Source: Pomphorhynchus laevis (Eukaryota; Acanthocephala; Palaeacanthocephala; Echinorhynchida; Pomphorhynchidae). From it: a stretch of 64,000 bases of DNA. This document shows positions 42,882 to 53,520 of this stretch, piece after piece. Position 1 is the first letter of the stretch, and each line of letters begins with the position of its first letter. Under the pieces are notes generated by a model that made no database searches, had not been told where the DNA came from, and saw only the letters and a list, made by a program, of their open reading frames with translations. The stretch lies in assembly GCA_012934845.2 (NCBI GenBank), contig WNNJ02003333.1:1-64000 (forward strand), in the 5' to 3' direction. The position numbers and the translations under genes are program-made.

Positions 42882-43688
42882 ATGAGATTAATAGGACATG
42901 ATATTAAAAACTGTAAATTATTTATTTTAGAACATATTATCGAAGAAAACATTTCAATATTAAATCAAAAACTATTAGAAAAAGAAGATTTTTGGATTAA
43001 AACGCTTAATTCCATGTATCCATTAGGATTGAATGACGTGGTACAAGGAATTGGCAGAAGTAGTATAGTAAATAATAAACAACTATATTATAATAATCCG
43101 GTTAAACGCAAACCAAGAAGTCATGGTGATAAAAGGAATAAGAAAAATAGAGTTAAAAATATTAAAAAAGATATGTATATAAATGAACAATTAGAAATAT
43201 TAAAACAACTTTTAAGAGATAATAAGCTAAAAGATCTTTATGTAAATATAAGAAGTTTTTCTAAAGATATCATATGTTCAATAAATCAAAAATTAATTAA
43301 CGACTATGATAGGCTAAGTTGTATAATAGACAGTTATTGTAATACAAAATACTATAATCGTACAATAAATGTAAATAATAACAATAGAAAATATACATTA
43401 ACCATAAACTTCATTAATAAATGTATAGATAACATAAATATAGCCGGATCTTTAAATAATTTTAAAAGTAAAGAAATAATAGTGTCAGATTTAAGTAAAT
43501 ATATTCCTAAAATAAGGTATAAACTCCTACCACAATTAGGACGAAAAATTTGTAATTATAATAAAGAATTAAAATCAATATGTAACGATAATATTAGAAA
43601 CATAATGGAAACAGAATGCAATTGTAAAAGTCTTGGTTTTGAAAAAATAAATGAACATATATGTACCCATAATCTAGAAATAAAATAA
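42882..43688 (+). CDS. Naiad GIY-YIG C-terminal part and linker
   Basis: 268 codons are open. They begin inside the nuclease (FILEHIIEENISIL, then KEDFWIKTLNSMYPLGLND, a signature of this PLE group), continue through a Lys/Asn-rich linker, and end with CNCKSLGFEKINEHICTHNL. That last part has the Cys/His spacing of the zinc-binding motif that precedes RT in these elements. The ATG is internal, not the native start. Confidence 0.8.
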   Translation: MRLIGHDIKNCKLFILEHIIEENISILNQKLLEKEDFWIKTLNSMYPLGLNDVVQGIGRSSIVNNKQLYYNNPVKRKPRSHGDKRNKKNRVKNIKKDMYINEQLEILKQLLRDNKLKDLYVNIRSFSKDIICSINQKLINDYDRLSCIIDSYCNTKYYNRTINVNNNNRKYTLTINFINKCIDNINIAGSLNNFKSKEIIVSDLSKYIPKIRYKLLPQLGRKICNYNKELKSICNDNIRNIMETECNCKSLGFEKINEHICTHNLEIK

Positions 43689-43689
43689 A

Positions 43690-44066
43690 AATAAAAAATT
43701 AAAAATAAAATAAAAATAACAAACAATTACAAAAGGAAAGATAAAATTAATAAATATATTTATAAAGATTTTACTAAATTAAAGGATAACTATATAATAA
43801 CAACTATTGATAAAGCTAGTAATAACTTTGTCTTCATATGCAAAAAGCTTTATTATGATATACTAATGAAAGAGGTTAATTCTAATGATTTAAATGTAAA
43901 TCCAACATATGAACATAGTGAGTTGAGTTTTGAAACACATTATTACAAGTCACTGTTCTATAATGGATAAAAAGGGTATAAAGGTTGAATCAGATAATAA
44001 AACTATACCTATATTATATTGGAATCGAAAATTACATAAAAATCCAATAAAACCTAGGTTCATATG
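43690..44066 (+). pseudogene. Naiad RT fingers region
   Basis: Other frames here read YIITTIDKASNNFVFICKKL and PILYWNRKLHKNPIKPRFIC, the two pre-palm RT motifs of Naiad-type PLEs. The region is out of frame with both neighbours. Confidence 0.78.
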
Positions 44067-44068
44067 TA

Positions 44069-45109
44069 GTGCGTTTTAAATGTACATTAAAACCACTTTC
44101 TGTCTATATGAATAAAATACTTAAAGTAATTAAAGCACATTTTAAAAAATATTGCAAGGTAATCGAAATTAATACTGGTATAAAACACTATTTCAGTGTT
44201 AATTCTACAAAAGAATTTTTAGAACAGACAAAAGGAATAAATTTTCAAAATATAAATACATACGATTTTAGTACGCTTTATACAAATCTAGATTTAGTAG
44301 ATATTAAAGAAGCGTTAGTAAAATTAATTAATCTTATATTCGGAAAAAGATATACATATATATGTTATAATAATTATAACGCCTATCTAACAAAAATTAA
44401 GCCATCAAATAAATATAAATATATGGATAAAATTGAATTAATAGAATCCAAAAATATTTTGATAAATCAAAATTATTTAAAAGTAGGGACATCTATATTT
44501 AAACAAGTAAAAGGTGTTCCAATGGGTGGTAATAGTAGCCCAATTATAGCTGACTTGTTTTTAAGCTTTATAGAATATGAATTTGTTCATAACTGTGTAA
44601 AAACTAAATATAAACAATATAAATATATGAAATATATGTTTCGATACATTAATGATATATGTGTATTTAATTCTAATAATTTTTATTCAATTAGTGAATT
44701 AATTTATCAAGAAAGCCTTATTCTTAACAAAAGCAATATTAATGATAAAGAAGGTGTATATCTAGATTTAAACATTAAATTAACATTAATTAAAACTACT
44801 ATTAATTTATATCGTAAGGATGACATATTTAAATTTACAAGAAACATATTTTTGCATGAGCATTTATGCATACCATATAATATAAAATATAATACATTAA
44901 ATAATGAAATTTTAAGAATTGCAACAATATGTAATGATATTGGCTTTCTTCAAAATCATTTAAATAATTTAATAGATACATATTTTAAACTAGGTTACTA
45001 TAAAAATAACATCAAGCAGAAATTAGTAAAATATATAAATCAACACAATAATATAAAGAATAAATTTAAACTCTTAAGTGGCAAATTTTTATGGATGGAT
45101 AATAAATAA
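44069..45109 (+). CDS. Naiad reverse transcriptase palm and thumb
   Basis: 346 codons are open. Motifs: NTYDFSTLYTNL (motif A Asp), KGVPMGGNSSPIIADL (motif B) and FRYINDICVF (motif C). Motif C should be YIDD; here the first Asp is Asn (codon at 44651-44653), while the relative at 17721-18047 keeps YIDD. That change should abolish polymerase activity. The thumb continues to LLSGKFLWMDNK. The frame ends 20-60 bases before the structured tail. Confidence 0.88.
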   Translation: MRFKCTLKPLSVYMNKILKVIKAHFKKYCKVIEINTGIKHYFSVNSTKEFLEQTKGINFQNINTYDFSTLYTNLDLVDIKEALVKLINLIFGKRYTYICYNNYNAYLTKIKPSNKYKYMDKIELIESKNILINQNYLKVGTSIFKQVKGVPMGGNSSPIIADLFLSFIEYEFVHNCVKTKYKQYKYMKYMFRYINDICVFNSNNFYSISELIYQESLILNKSNINDKEGVYLDLNIKLTLIKTTINLYRKDDIFKFTRNIFLHEHLCIPYNIKYNTLNNEILRIATICNDIGFLQNHLNNLIDTYFKLGYYKNNIKQKLVKYINQHNNIKNKFKLLSGKFLWMDNK

Positions 45110-45143
45110 TATACTTTTTATTAGAATAAGATACTAGATAGTT

Positions 45144-45260
45144 TTTTTCAGAGGAAATACATCCTTAGTATGTATTTGGCCCCGCTGCTATGTTGGGTAG
45201 AGGAGTTAGGGTCCGAAACCTGATAGCATAGCAGTTCCTCCTGATGACCTCTAATTCTTA
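45144..45260 (+). ncRNA. F2 hammerhead-like structured tail, copy d
   Basis: CTGCTATGTTGGG, TA, GAGGA, GTTAGGGTCC, GAAA, CCTGATAGCATAGCAG, TTCCTC, CTGATGA, CCTCTAA. It is preceded by a hairpin AAATACAT/ATGTATTT. It directly follows the RT stop codon by about 40 bases, so it is part of the element's 3' UTR. Confidence 0.55.
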
Positions 45261-45439
45261 TTCTGATACAACTTATGTTATTTATTAGTCAATTCATAAA
45301 AATGACGTTTATTTTAAATTTCAATTTTTTTTTAACTTGATTTAAATTATAGAAAATCTAAAAACAATTATTAATTTTAATATTTAATTATTAAATTTTG
45401 ATTTAGCATTATTATGTTTTGGTAAGTTTATAATTATAT

Positions 45440-46720
45440 TAAATACGTAGACTCAGTTAGCTGATTTGATTTCTAATCAAACTAGTCAACTGTAGTTTGT
45501 TTCTTAATTTTAAGTTAACTTAACTGTACAGTCATTATTACAATTGACATTTTTGATGACACTGCACATTGCTTAAATCCTATAAGCCATCAATGGTGCG
45601 CTACATTTCAGTATTGATGGACCTCATTAGCTACTGATTAAATACGTACATTTCACGTTTTTGTTCTTTTAATGTTGCCTGACGATCACTCGATCACTGC
45701 TTTATCGGCTCGTCTGCTTTTATTAGCAATTATATTTAAGGAAAGACTTTCGTCTTATATTTTGCAAATTTGCTTGAAATCATTTCTAATTTTAAATTAA
45801 ATCAGCGTTGATGGAGAAAGGTTCTACCTTCAATTTGAAAAACTAACTATTTTTGCAATTAATTACTATTTTCAAACTAGTCATCTTAATTTAATTGTAC
45901 AGTCATCATTACAATTGACATTTTTGATGGTATTGTACGTTGCTTTATTTCTATCTATAAGCCAACAGCAGTCCGCTACATTTCAGTATTGGTGGACTTC
46001 ATCAATTACTGATACAATACCTACGTTTCACGATTTCGACCCTTTAATGTTGGCTGACGATCACTCGACTGGTCTGCTTTATTAAATTTTGCAAAAATTT
46101 AATTGAAATCATTTCTGATTGCAAATTAAAATATCGTTGGTAGGGAAGGTTATACCTTCAATTTGAAAACCTTTCTATTTTTGCAATCGATTACTATTAT
46201 CAAACTAGTCAACTATAGTTTGTTTCTTAATTTTAAGTTAACTTAATTGTACAGTCATTATTACAATTGACATCTTTGATGACACTTCACTTTTCTTCAA
46301 ACCTATAATCCAACAGCAGTACGCTACATTTCAGTATTGATGGACCTCATCAGCTACTGATCCAATACCTACGTTTCACGTTCCGGTTCCTTTGATGTTG
46401 TCTGACGATTACTAGACTCGTCTGCTTTATAGAGAATTACATTAAATGAAATACCTTCTTATTAAAATTTTGCAAATTTAACCGAAATCATTTCTGATTT
46501 TAAATTAAATCAGCGTTGATGGAGAAAGGTTCTACCTTCAATTTGAAAAACTAATTATGTTTGCAATTAATTACTATTTTTAAACTATTTTATACCATTG
46601 CAATCATTGTTATCATAGAAATTTGGATGAATTTATTCTGTATGTTGCTTTAATCCTATTAATTGCAAATAATTATATATAATTATTATAAAATATGTAT
46701 TTTAACTAAAGAATCTTAAT
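45440..46720. repeat. Satellite S, second block
   Basis: Monomer landmarks recur at about 45650, 46023 and 46370, a spacing of 350-375 bases. It matches the block at 41040-42060. Confidence 0.8.
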
Positions 46721-46723
46721 AAA

Positions 46724-46806
46724 TTCAAACCAAATCGTGTCAACAAAAGTGAGAAGCGAAAACCGGTTAGAAGACCAATTTTGCTATCAAGGAAGAATTC
46801 CAATCA
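46724..46806 (+). repeat. 83-bp direct repeat of part of the 47228 frame
   Basis: AATAAATTCAAACCAAATCG to GAATTCCAATCAAA is nearly identical to 47362-47444. Confidence 0.85.
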
Positions 46807-47104
46807 AATTAAATTGTTCTGGATGTATATGATCCAATTTATGTACTAGATAACAAAACCTTGCCTTGATTTATATTTAGCAAAGTATAAAATAAATCGG
46901 TGTTTAAGTTATCCTTCTATAAAATTCCAAACTGCTGTTTGTATATGTAAATTTTATCAGCGGATAAACTAATCAAAACACAATGTATCTAAAATGCTTT
47001 TATAATAATAAAGATATTGTTAAATAACTGCATAACCACTAAAATAGTTTTTAAAAATAGAGCATACAGAAAGAACAAAGAAAGTCAGATTAGTTGATAG
47101 TAGA

Positions 47105-47195
47105 GTCTTCACAGTGTAACGGTCTCGGGTCAACAGGGATCTGAGCACTCCAGCCAATCCAACACGCCGCTCTCTGACTGAACCATGCTTTAGAA
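47105..47195 (-). mobile_element. Jockey-like LINE fragment (ORF2 C-terminal end)
   Basis: GGGATCTGAGC and CAATCCAACACGCCGCT match the ORF2 end of J6 near 36775-36830. Only about 90 bases remain. Confidence 0.6.
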
Positions 47196-47227
47196 ACTGC
47201 AACATTCAGTGCGCTTGTAATGACCTA

Positions 47228-47527
47228 ATGAAGGATGCTTTATGTCACGATATCAACGACGATATTAATATGCCAATTGGAAATGTTAAGGATGTCATCA
47301 ATTTATCACATATGGCCGATCGAATGTTTCTAAAGAGAAACACGTCTGATTTAGGTGTTAATAAATTCAAACCAAATCGTGTCAACAAAAGTGAGAAGCG
47401 AAAACCGGTTAGAAGACCAATTTTGCTATCAAGGAAGAATTCCAATCAAACTCCGACTAGGCTTTGTCCTCAACAATATGTAAGACCCGAATATAGCGAG
47501 CTAATAAAGCTAATTATTAATCATTAA
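47228..47527 (+). CDS. Unrecognised small open frame, 99 codons
   Basis: It starts MKDALCHDINDDINMPIGN and ends YVRPEYSELIKLIINH. The middle is basic (KPNRVNKSEKRKPVRRPILL), so it could bind nucleic acid. No signal peptide or membrane segment is visible. Part of it is duplicated at 46724-46806, and both copies lie within satellite S. It may be a fragment of an exon or of a mobile element. Function unknown. Confidence 0.3.
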   Translation: MKDALCHDINDDINMPIGNVKDVINLSHMADRMFLKRNTSDLGVNKFKPNRVNKSEKRKPVRRPILLSRKNSNQTPTRLCPQQYVRPEYSELIKLIINH

Positions 47528-47529
47528 TA

Positions 47530-47825
47530 AATTTCAATTAAATTTTGCAAAAATTTAATTGAAATCATTTCTGATTGCAAATTAAAATATCGTTGGTAGG
47601 GAAGGTTATACCTTCAATTTGAAAACCTTTCTATTTTTGCAATCGATTACTATTATCAAACTAGTCAACTATAGTTTGTTCCCTAATTTTAAGTTAATAT
47701 ACCAGTGCAGTCATTGTTATCATAGAAATTTGGATGAATTTATTCTGTATGTTGCTTTAATCCTATTAATTGCAAATAATTATATATAATTATTATAAAA
47801 GATGTATTTTAACTAAAGAATCTTC
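47530..47825. repeat. Satellite S, third block
   Basis: Bases 47544-47697 nearly duplicate 46088-46230, and 47707-47823 nearly duplicate 46600-46722. A segmental duplication placed these after the small open frame. Confidence 0.85.
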
Positions 47826-47829
47826 TTTC

Positions 47830-49380
47830 CTTTGATCCAGCTTTAATAATTATCTATCAATAATGAATCAATATCAACAATTTATAATAAATAATTATCG
47901 AAGATTTTATACAGTTTATATTCATATCAAGTTAAAAATTTAAATTGGTTTTTAAAATAAAAGTCAATTTTAATGAATTGATTAAATAACAGACGGGGCC
48001 TTATCCATTAGGCGTATTTTTGCTGTTTACCAATGAATGTTTGCAAAATATTGATTTTATTGGCACTGTTTCACATGTAAAGTATTTTTATGGAGAAGCT
48101 TCTAGTTGCAGAAAAAAAATATTTTATTTTTTATTAACAAATTAAAAATCTTATAAAATCCACAATTCATAGGCAAAAGCTACGAAACTTATAAAATGTT
48201 AGCAATAATCTCATTTTATCATTGACACAAATATCATATCGGTTTGAGACGTTTTAGCAATTTGAAGTTAAATTTAATTTTTAGTAAAAAATTAAAATTA
48301 AATTCAAAATAGCTCAAAATTTTCCATTAATACCCTACAATGTTTTATCAGTTTTCAATACAGAAATTTTGAAAATACCTAAATCCAAATTTTTATTTAA
48401 ATCGATTAAACATAGAACATTTTAAAATAGTAATAGTTTAAAATATTGTGATTTAAAATTGAAAAATAATTCAAATTACATAATTCAAAAATTACATTTC
48501 TGAGACAAAACTCTAAAATCTTAAAAGGAACATTTAAGCGGTAAAATAATAAACAACGTGCTTACCCTTTTCCATTGCCATTCACTCTCCTCCTTTATTT
48601 CCCTCCACACTATTATTTTCTCCTAATCTCATTGCAATTTCACCTCCTTTATACGTTTCCTTCTCGACAGTCATAGTGCTCTTTTGCAACATTTCCCATT
48701 CCCTTGCTACACTTATAATCCTCTTTAGCCCACATTTGCCCCAGTCTATCCCTCTTGTCCTATTTCGTATCTCTTTTTCCAATTTTTGCCATTTTTACCA
48801 CTTACGTTCTTTTTAAACCTTTTTGCATCTCTTGGCATCCTTTTGCCCCATTTTGCACCCGTTGCCCTCATTTTGATCCCTTGCCTCTTTTGTCCCCACT
48901 CATTCCATTTTGAATACTTTTTATTCTTCCTCTCTGTATCCACAACTAATTTAAAATTTTAATTTTATTTTAAATTCAAAATAGCTCAAAATTTTCCATT
49001 AATACCAACAATGTTTTATCAGTTGTTGATACCAGAACCCAGATTTTTAATCAAATCGATTAAGCATAGAACATTTTATAATGGTAATAATTTGCTCCCT
49101 AATTGAAAAGGGGCAAACAAGGATGAAAAATGAATCATTAGGTTTAATAACTGCTGAGACAGAAGGGGAGAAGAAAAAGTATTAAAAAGGGGCTGAAATT
49201 GGTTAAATGTAGCAAAAGGAGTATAAGGGTTGCAAAAGTAAGCCTTATCGAATGTAAGCGAGAATAGAAGACAAGGTAGGAAAATGATACTGCCAAAGAG
49301 AACACCGTTTAGAGTAAACAATACCCTACAATGTTTTATCAGCTTTGAATACAGAAATTTCGAAAATACCTCAATTGAAC
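47830..49380. repeat. AT-rich DNA with dispersed direct repeats and strand-biased tracts
   Basis: A segment with CTCAAAATTTTCCATTAATACC and CAATGTTTTATCAG appears near 48300, 48965 and (second half) 49320. Between them lies a C+T-rich tract (48560-48950) and then an A+G-rich tract (49080-49310) on the same strand. No gene is supported. Confidence 0.6.
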
Positions 49381-49384
49381 TTTT

Positions 49385-50310
49385 ATTGTAAAAAATGTTT
49401 CTTGTAAATTTAAATATGTCATCTTTACGATATAAATTAAATGTAGTTTTAATTAATGTTAATTTAATATTGTGTTTTGATATTGGTTTTGTTAAGAATA
49501 AGGCTTTCTTGGTAAATTTGTTCACTAATTGAATAAAAATTATTAGAATTAAATACACATATATTATCAATGTATCGAAACCTATATTTCATATATTTAT
49601 ATAGTTTAGATTTAGTTTTTACACAGTTATGAACAAATTCATATTATATAAAGCTTAAAAACAAGTCAGCTATAGTTGGGCTAATATTACCTCTCATTTG
49701 AACACATTTTATTTGTCTAGATATAGATGTCCCTACTTTTAAATAGTTTTGATTTATCAAAATATTTAAGGATTCTATTAATTCAATTTTATCCATATAT
49801 TTATATTTATTTGATGGTTTAATTTTTGTTAGATAAGCGTTATAATTATTATAACATATATATGTATATCTTTTTCCGAATATAAGATTAATTAATTTTA
49901 CTAACGCTTCTTTAATATCTACTAAATCTAGATTTGTATAAGCGTACTAAAATCGTATGTATTTATATTTTGAAAATTTATTCCTTTTGTGTGTTCTAAA
50001 AATTCTTTTGTAGAATTAATACTGAAATAGTGTTTTATACCAGTATTAATTTCGATTACCTTGCAATATTTTTTGAAGTGTGCTTTAATTACTTTAAGTA
50101 TTTTATTCATATAGACAAAAAGTGGTTTTAATGTACATTTTATTGCAATACATGATTTACGATACAGTACGGTTTTATTGTATTTTTTGTAATTTTGGAT
50201 TCCAATAGAAATTGATTTTACTGTTGAGGAATAATATGTGCCTCGTAGAGGTTTAGGCTTGAGGAAATAGGATTGGAATCCGATGTTACTCACACATTAT
50301 CCTTTGTTTG
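49385..50310 (-). mobile_element. Naiad-type PLE, RT fragment
   Basis: Minus strand 50293-49928 reads VYMNKILKVIKAHFKKYCKV to NTYDFSTL (motif A region). Further frames give motif B remnants and RYIDN near 49580, then the thumb start (KTTFNLYRKDDIFKFTRNIF). It is colinear with 44095-44870. GIY-YIG, the 3' half of the thumb and the tail are missing. Confidence 0.8.
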
Positions 50311-51060
50311 TACATGTACTAGCTCTACCGTGCAAGCACAATTTGTTACAGTAAAATGATTTATACGGAAGACGTATCGACGTCTAGTTTGTAAAACAGG
50401 ATAAAATAAAAAATGAATTACGATTTAAAAAATAATAATTACTAATAGATTAATTCGATTAATTTAAAATAATGTAGTTAATTTAAATTTAAGAACTTTA
50501 AATTTTGATTAAGAGAAAATATATTTTATCTTACAATGGAAATTCTTTAAGTGTAAATATTATAATATAGTTAGTGTATCATATATATTATATATGTTTC
50601 TATTATATTTTTTAATATATTTTATAATATAAAACTTTGGATCCTGATTTTGTAATATATTTATTTATAACATATTATTCAAAAAGTTACTAATTTAACT
50701 TTTTGAATAATTTAAATTATTAGATTATATGAAAAATTAATAAATATTTTAAAATTATTAATATAAAAAATTATTAAATATTTTACAATACTTTATCCCG
50801 AATATCTAAACTTTAACTTGGTTTTAAATTTAACAATTAATTTATTAGTTTAATTAAAATAGGACAAAATTAAAATTCTTTTAATCTTTAGTTAAAAGAT
50901 TTTCTTAATCAACAAATAAATATAAATGCAGTCAGTAAACATCATAACATAAAGAGTGAAAGAAAAGGTGTTATATATTACTGCGGTAGTCTACCTATAC
51001 AGTTTCCTTATCATTGACGGGTTGAGGAATCGCAAGCAAACACCAACGTGTCACCTTGAT
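50310..51060. other. AT-rich DNA, nothing recognised
   Basis: This is very AT-rich non-coding DNA without a clear element boundary. Confidence 0.6.
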
Positions 51061-51069
51061 GTCTAATAG

Positions 51070-51205
51070 AACTGTCGCGCGTCAGGGTCATTATCATAAT
51101 AGAAGCGTTTAGTATATACAACAGTATTTCCATCCTGTTGAGACTTCTCCAAGGCAGCCCAAGAGACCAAAGAGAACAGATAACAAATGGTAGTGTTGCC
51201 CCATT
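51070..51205 (-). mobile_element. Jockey-like LINE fragment (RT)
   Basis: About 130 bases match J6 at 37470-37600, the region coding the ARIVNRVEILLYTKRFYY block of RT. Diverged. Confidence 0.6.
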
Positions 51206-51284
51206 CTTAGAGGTTATGAAACGAAGGTTGTTATTTTAAATAGTTGATAATGATCCATTATTGATAAAGGATTATTGATAAAGG

Positions 51285-51400
51285 ATTGTTTGTTAGTATT
51301 TACTAACAGACAATTTACTTGTCTGTTAATGAATGTCTTTATTGTCTTTATTTACTTCTGTTAATGCTAACAGAAGTTAGCATCTGAAGATGCTAACTGA
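51285..51400. repeat. Cluster of four short palindromes
   Basis: TTGTTAGTATTTACTAACAG, ACAGACAATTTACTTGTCTGT-like, ACTTCTGTTA-atgc-TAACAGAAGT, and GTTAGCATC-tgaa-GATGCTAAC follow one another within about 115 bases. Confidence 0.7.
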
Positions 51401-51790
51401 AAATGCTTTTCTGAATATGCTAACAGAAATTAGCGAAATATCAAAAAATTTCCACTTTTTTAATCCAGCTCCAATAATTCTGAAGGTTGTTATAATCAAA
51501 ATATTTTCAAAATCAGCATTGTCTTTCATGCAGATCCAGTTCAATTTTAACCTTTACAGTGGCTTTTATCGGTTTATATATTACTTAGCCAAACTCAGAT
51601 AACTAATATAAAGCTTGGATAACTCCGTCGTGGTGAAGAAGATTCGTGAATCTCCTCACAGTGACGTAGATAATTATGTTAGGGTGTTGTTTAATGAAGC
51701 ATCTTAAGAGGCGGTTGTAATACTCCTTAAGATTTAATTAAGTATTTATTTTTATCTCCATCAAATTGTTTATTTTTTCACTTGTGGTAG

Positions 51791-51798
51791 ATCTAGAC
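51791..51798. repeat. hAT target-site duplication, left
   Basis: ATCTAGAC, identical to 52913-52920. Confidence 0.92.
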
Positions 51799-52912
51799 CA
51801 GTGTTCCTCAAACTTTTTTTGTCAGCCGCCCCTTTGAAAAAAAACAATATTTATTATGGACCCCCTGATATAAAAAAATATATTAATAAAAATTCTGATT
51901 TACTTATAGTTTATTTTAAGCACGATCTCCATATATTTAAATAATAGTTTGCGTTAAGTGTTTAATGAGACGGATGTATCTGGTGCGAGACTACCAGGGT
52001 TTTGATTTTCGGTTCTATATTAGTTAATAGAAGTCTTAGATTGCCTCTCTGAACTATTTGAAGACGATTTCTTTTCTTTGACAAAAGATTTGTAACTGCG
52101 CTAAATCCTCTTTCGACCAGATATGACGTTGGGAAGGCAATCAAAAACTTCTGAACGATTGCCCATGTTTCAGGATAACTTTGTTGAATTTTATTTTGCA
52201 ACCAAAATTGTTGATAGCCGCTTTTGAATTTGAATTTCAATTCATAATCATTACTCAATTCCAATAATTCTTCTTGCAATCTTGCTGATCCTTCTGTAGG
52301 AATGTTCGAAAAAGGATCAAGAATCCAATAAGGTATGTTTATTGTAAAAATATCGACAAATCTTTGATTAAAATCATAATATAGGGTATCAAGATGGCTG
52401 CAGTAAGCAAGAATATCATCTTCTGAAGGCTTTGCTAATTCAAGATTTGGGAATTGTGTAAATATGCCTCTTCCTAAATTCTGTTTGTATAATAATATCT
52501 TATTTACATATCCTGCTAGCACAGATTTTGCCTTTATTAAGTTTAGATCATTGCCCTGTAGTTTTAGATTCATTTCATTAAATAAATTAAACAAATCAGT
52601 CAAATATGCTATATCAACTATTGATTCGTTTAACTTTAGGTGTATTGGATCATCTCTTTCGATAAAAAATTCAATGACAGAGCTATATAGATTCAAAACT
52701 CTATTCAAACAACAACCTTTTGATAACCATCTAACTTCGGTGTGGTGCAATAAGGAATTGAATTCTTCGTCGTTTTCGACGAAAATTTACATTTTTTTCA
52801 CCGACCCCCACCTCTCTTTCATGGACCCCCTTTTAATCAAAAATTCTCTACCGCACCCCTGAATCGTCAAACAGGCCCAAAGGGGCGCTACAGACCACTT
52901 TGAGAAACACTG
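51799..52912. mobile_element. hAT transposon, internally shortened copy
   Basis: 1114 bp, flanked by the 8-bp duplication ATCTAGAC. Ends are CAGTGTTCCTCAAACT and AGTTTGAGAAACACTG-like (CACTTTGAGAAACACTG on the plus strand), followed inward by matching AAAGGGGCG/CGCCCCTTT blocks. An 8-bp TSD and CAGTG-type ends fit hAT. It carries only the C-terminal part of a transposase, so it can move only if a full relative supplies the enzyme. Confidence 0.93.
51962..52750 (-). CDS. hAT transposase, C-terminal part (ZBED5/SCAND3-like)
   Basis: 262 codons. It begins HHTEVRWLSKGCCLNRVLNL, the block that follows the second catalytic region in ZBED5/SCAND3-like hAT transposases. It ends with the hAT dimerisation domain, SYLVERGFSAVTNLLSKKRN and LRLLLTNIEPKI. 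Family members are about 600 residues, so the N-terminal BED zinc finger and the first half of the RNase H-like core have been deleted. The remaining frame is uninterrupted. Confidence 0.9.
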   Translation of the reverse strand: MHHTEVRWLSKGCCLNRVLNLYSSVIEFFIERDDPIHLKLNESIVDIAYLTDLFNLFNEMNLKLQGNDLNLIKAKSVLAGYVNKILLYKQNLGRGIFTQFPNLELAKPSEDDILAYCSHLDTLYYDFNQRFVDIFTINIPYWILDPFSNIPTEGSARLQEELLELSNDYELKFKFKSGYQQFWLQNKIQQSYPETWAIVQKFLIAFPTSYLVERGFSAVTNLLSKKRNRLQIVQRGNLRLLLTNIEPKIKTLVVSHQIHPSH

Positions 52913-52920
52913 ATCTAGAC
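52913..52920. repeat. hAT target-site duplication, right
   Basis: ATCTAGAC. Confidence 0.92.
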
Positions 52921-53189
52921 TATTATTGTCAGAACTTACCTTCATCTAAGCGTGTGCTGCAAGCCAAATTATTCAAAACATTTTCTTTTACTACTTTCTT
53001 TTTCCTTAATTTGCTTGTATTTTGCATATTTTTGACTGCTTTGGAGCATCGACATGTTCACTAAACTCGCTATCATATAATAAAAATAAATTACTAAAAA
53101 CAACATGCAGCTAATAACATATTTAAACAAAAAAGCAAAACGAACGAAAGCAATGGGTGTCTAAGTACATCAATTCACCACAGTTTTTA

Positions 53190-53520
53190 ACTTTAAAAGC
53201 TGACTGAAAGATCATCCCACTCAAGCATGCACCAACGTGCTGCCTTCCGGTTGAACCACTCAGGGTCTCTCACACACCTGAGGGTCCAGTTGAATCGGAC
53301 TATAATAGGTAATCTCGAGATGAGGTGCTTGAGAAACCTTAGCCTTTGCTCAGAAGGACGTACTCGAGTAAAAAAACTAATCCTAAGATTGTCTCGATAC
53401 CCCAAAGGCTTACCTGATCATTTCCTCTTAACACATTTAATCTTTAATATTCTTTAACATTAATCTTTAATATTCTTTCACATTTAATCTTCTCAGATGC
53501 TGGGCCCGTTTAGGGCCCAT
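53190..53520 (-). mobile_element. Jockey-like LINE J7, ORF2 C-terminal fragment
   Basis: 53405-53193 reads RPSEQRLRFLKHLISRLPII to DPEWFNRKAARW, matching the J6 ORF2 C-terminus. Bases 53490-53520 match the ALKRAQ region. Bases 53430-53485 hold a short TTTAATCTT repeat not in J6. Confidence 0.8.

Larger units (their letters stand above)
42590..45300 (+). mobile_element. Naiad-type PLE (GIY-YIG before RT), near full length
   Basis: Plus strand order: GIY-YIG (42725-43060), a linker with Cys/His residues (to 43688), RT fingers (about 43715-44060), RT palm and thumb (44069-45109), then the F2 structured tail and AT-rich trailer. The order is the reverse of Penelope itself and matches the permuted Chlamys/Naiad clade of PLEs. 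About four frame changes or stops interrupt it. The coding DNA is extremely AT-rich, like its flanks. It sits within satellite S. Confidence 0.88.

Noticed and set aside
49076-49570. A single 164-codon gene
   Set aside because: Its first third is Naiad RT and the rest is antisense to a purine-rich tract, so it is an accidental fusion frame.
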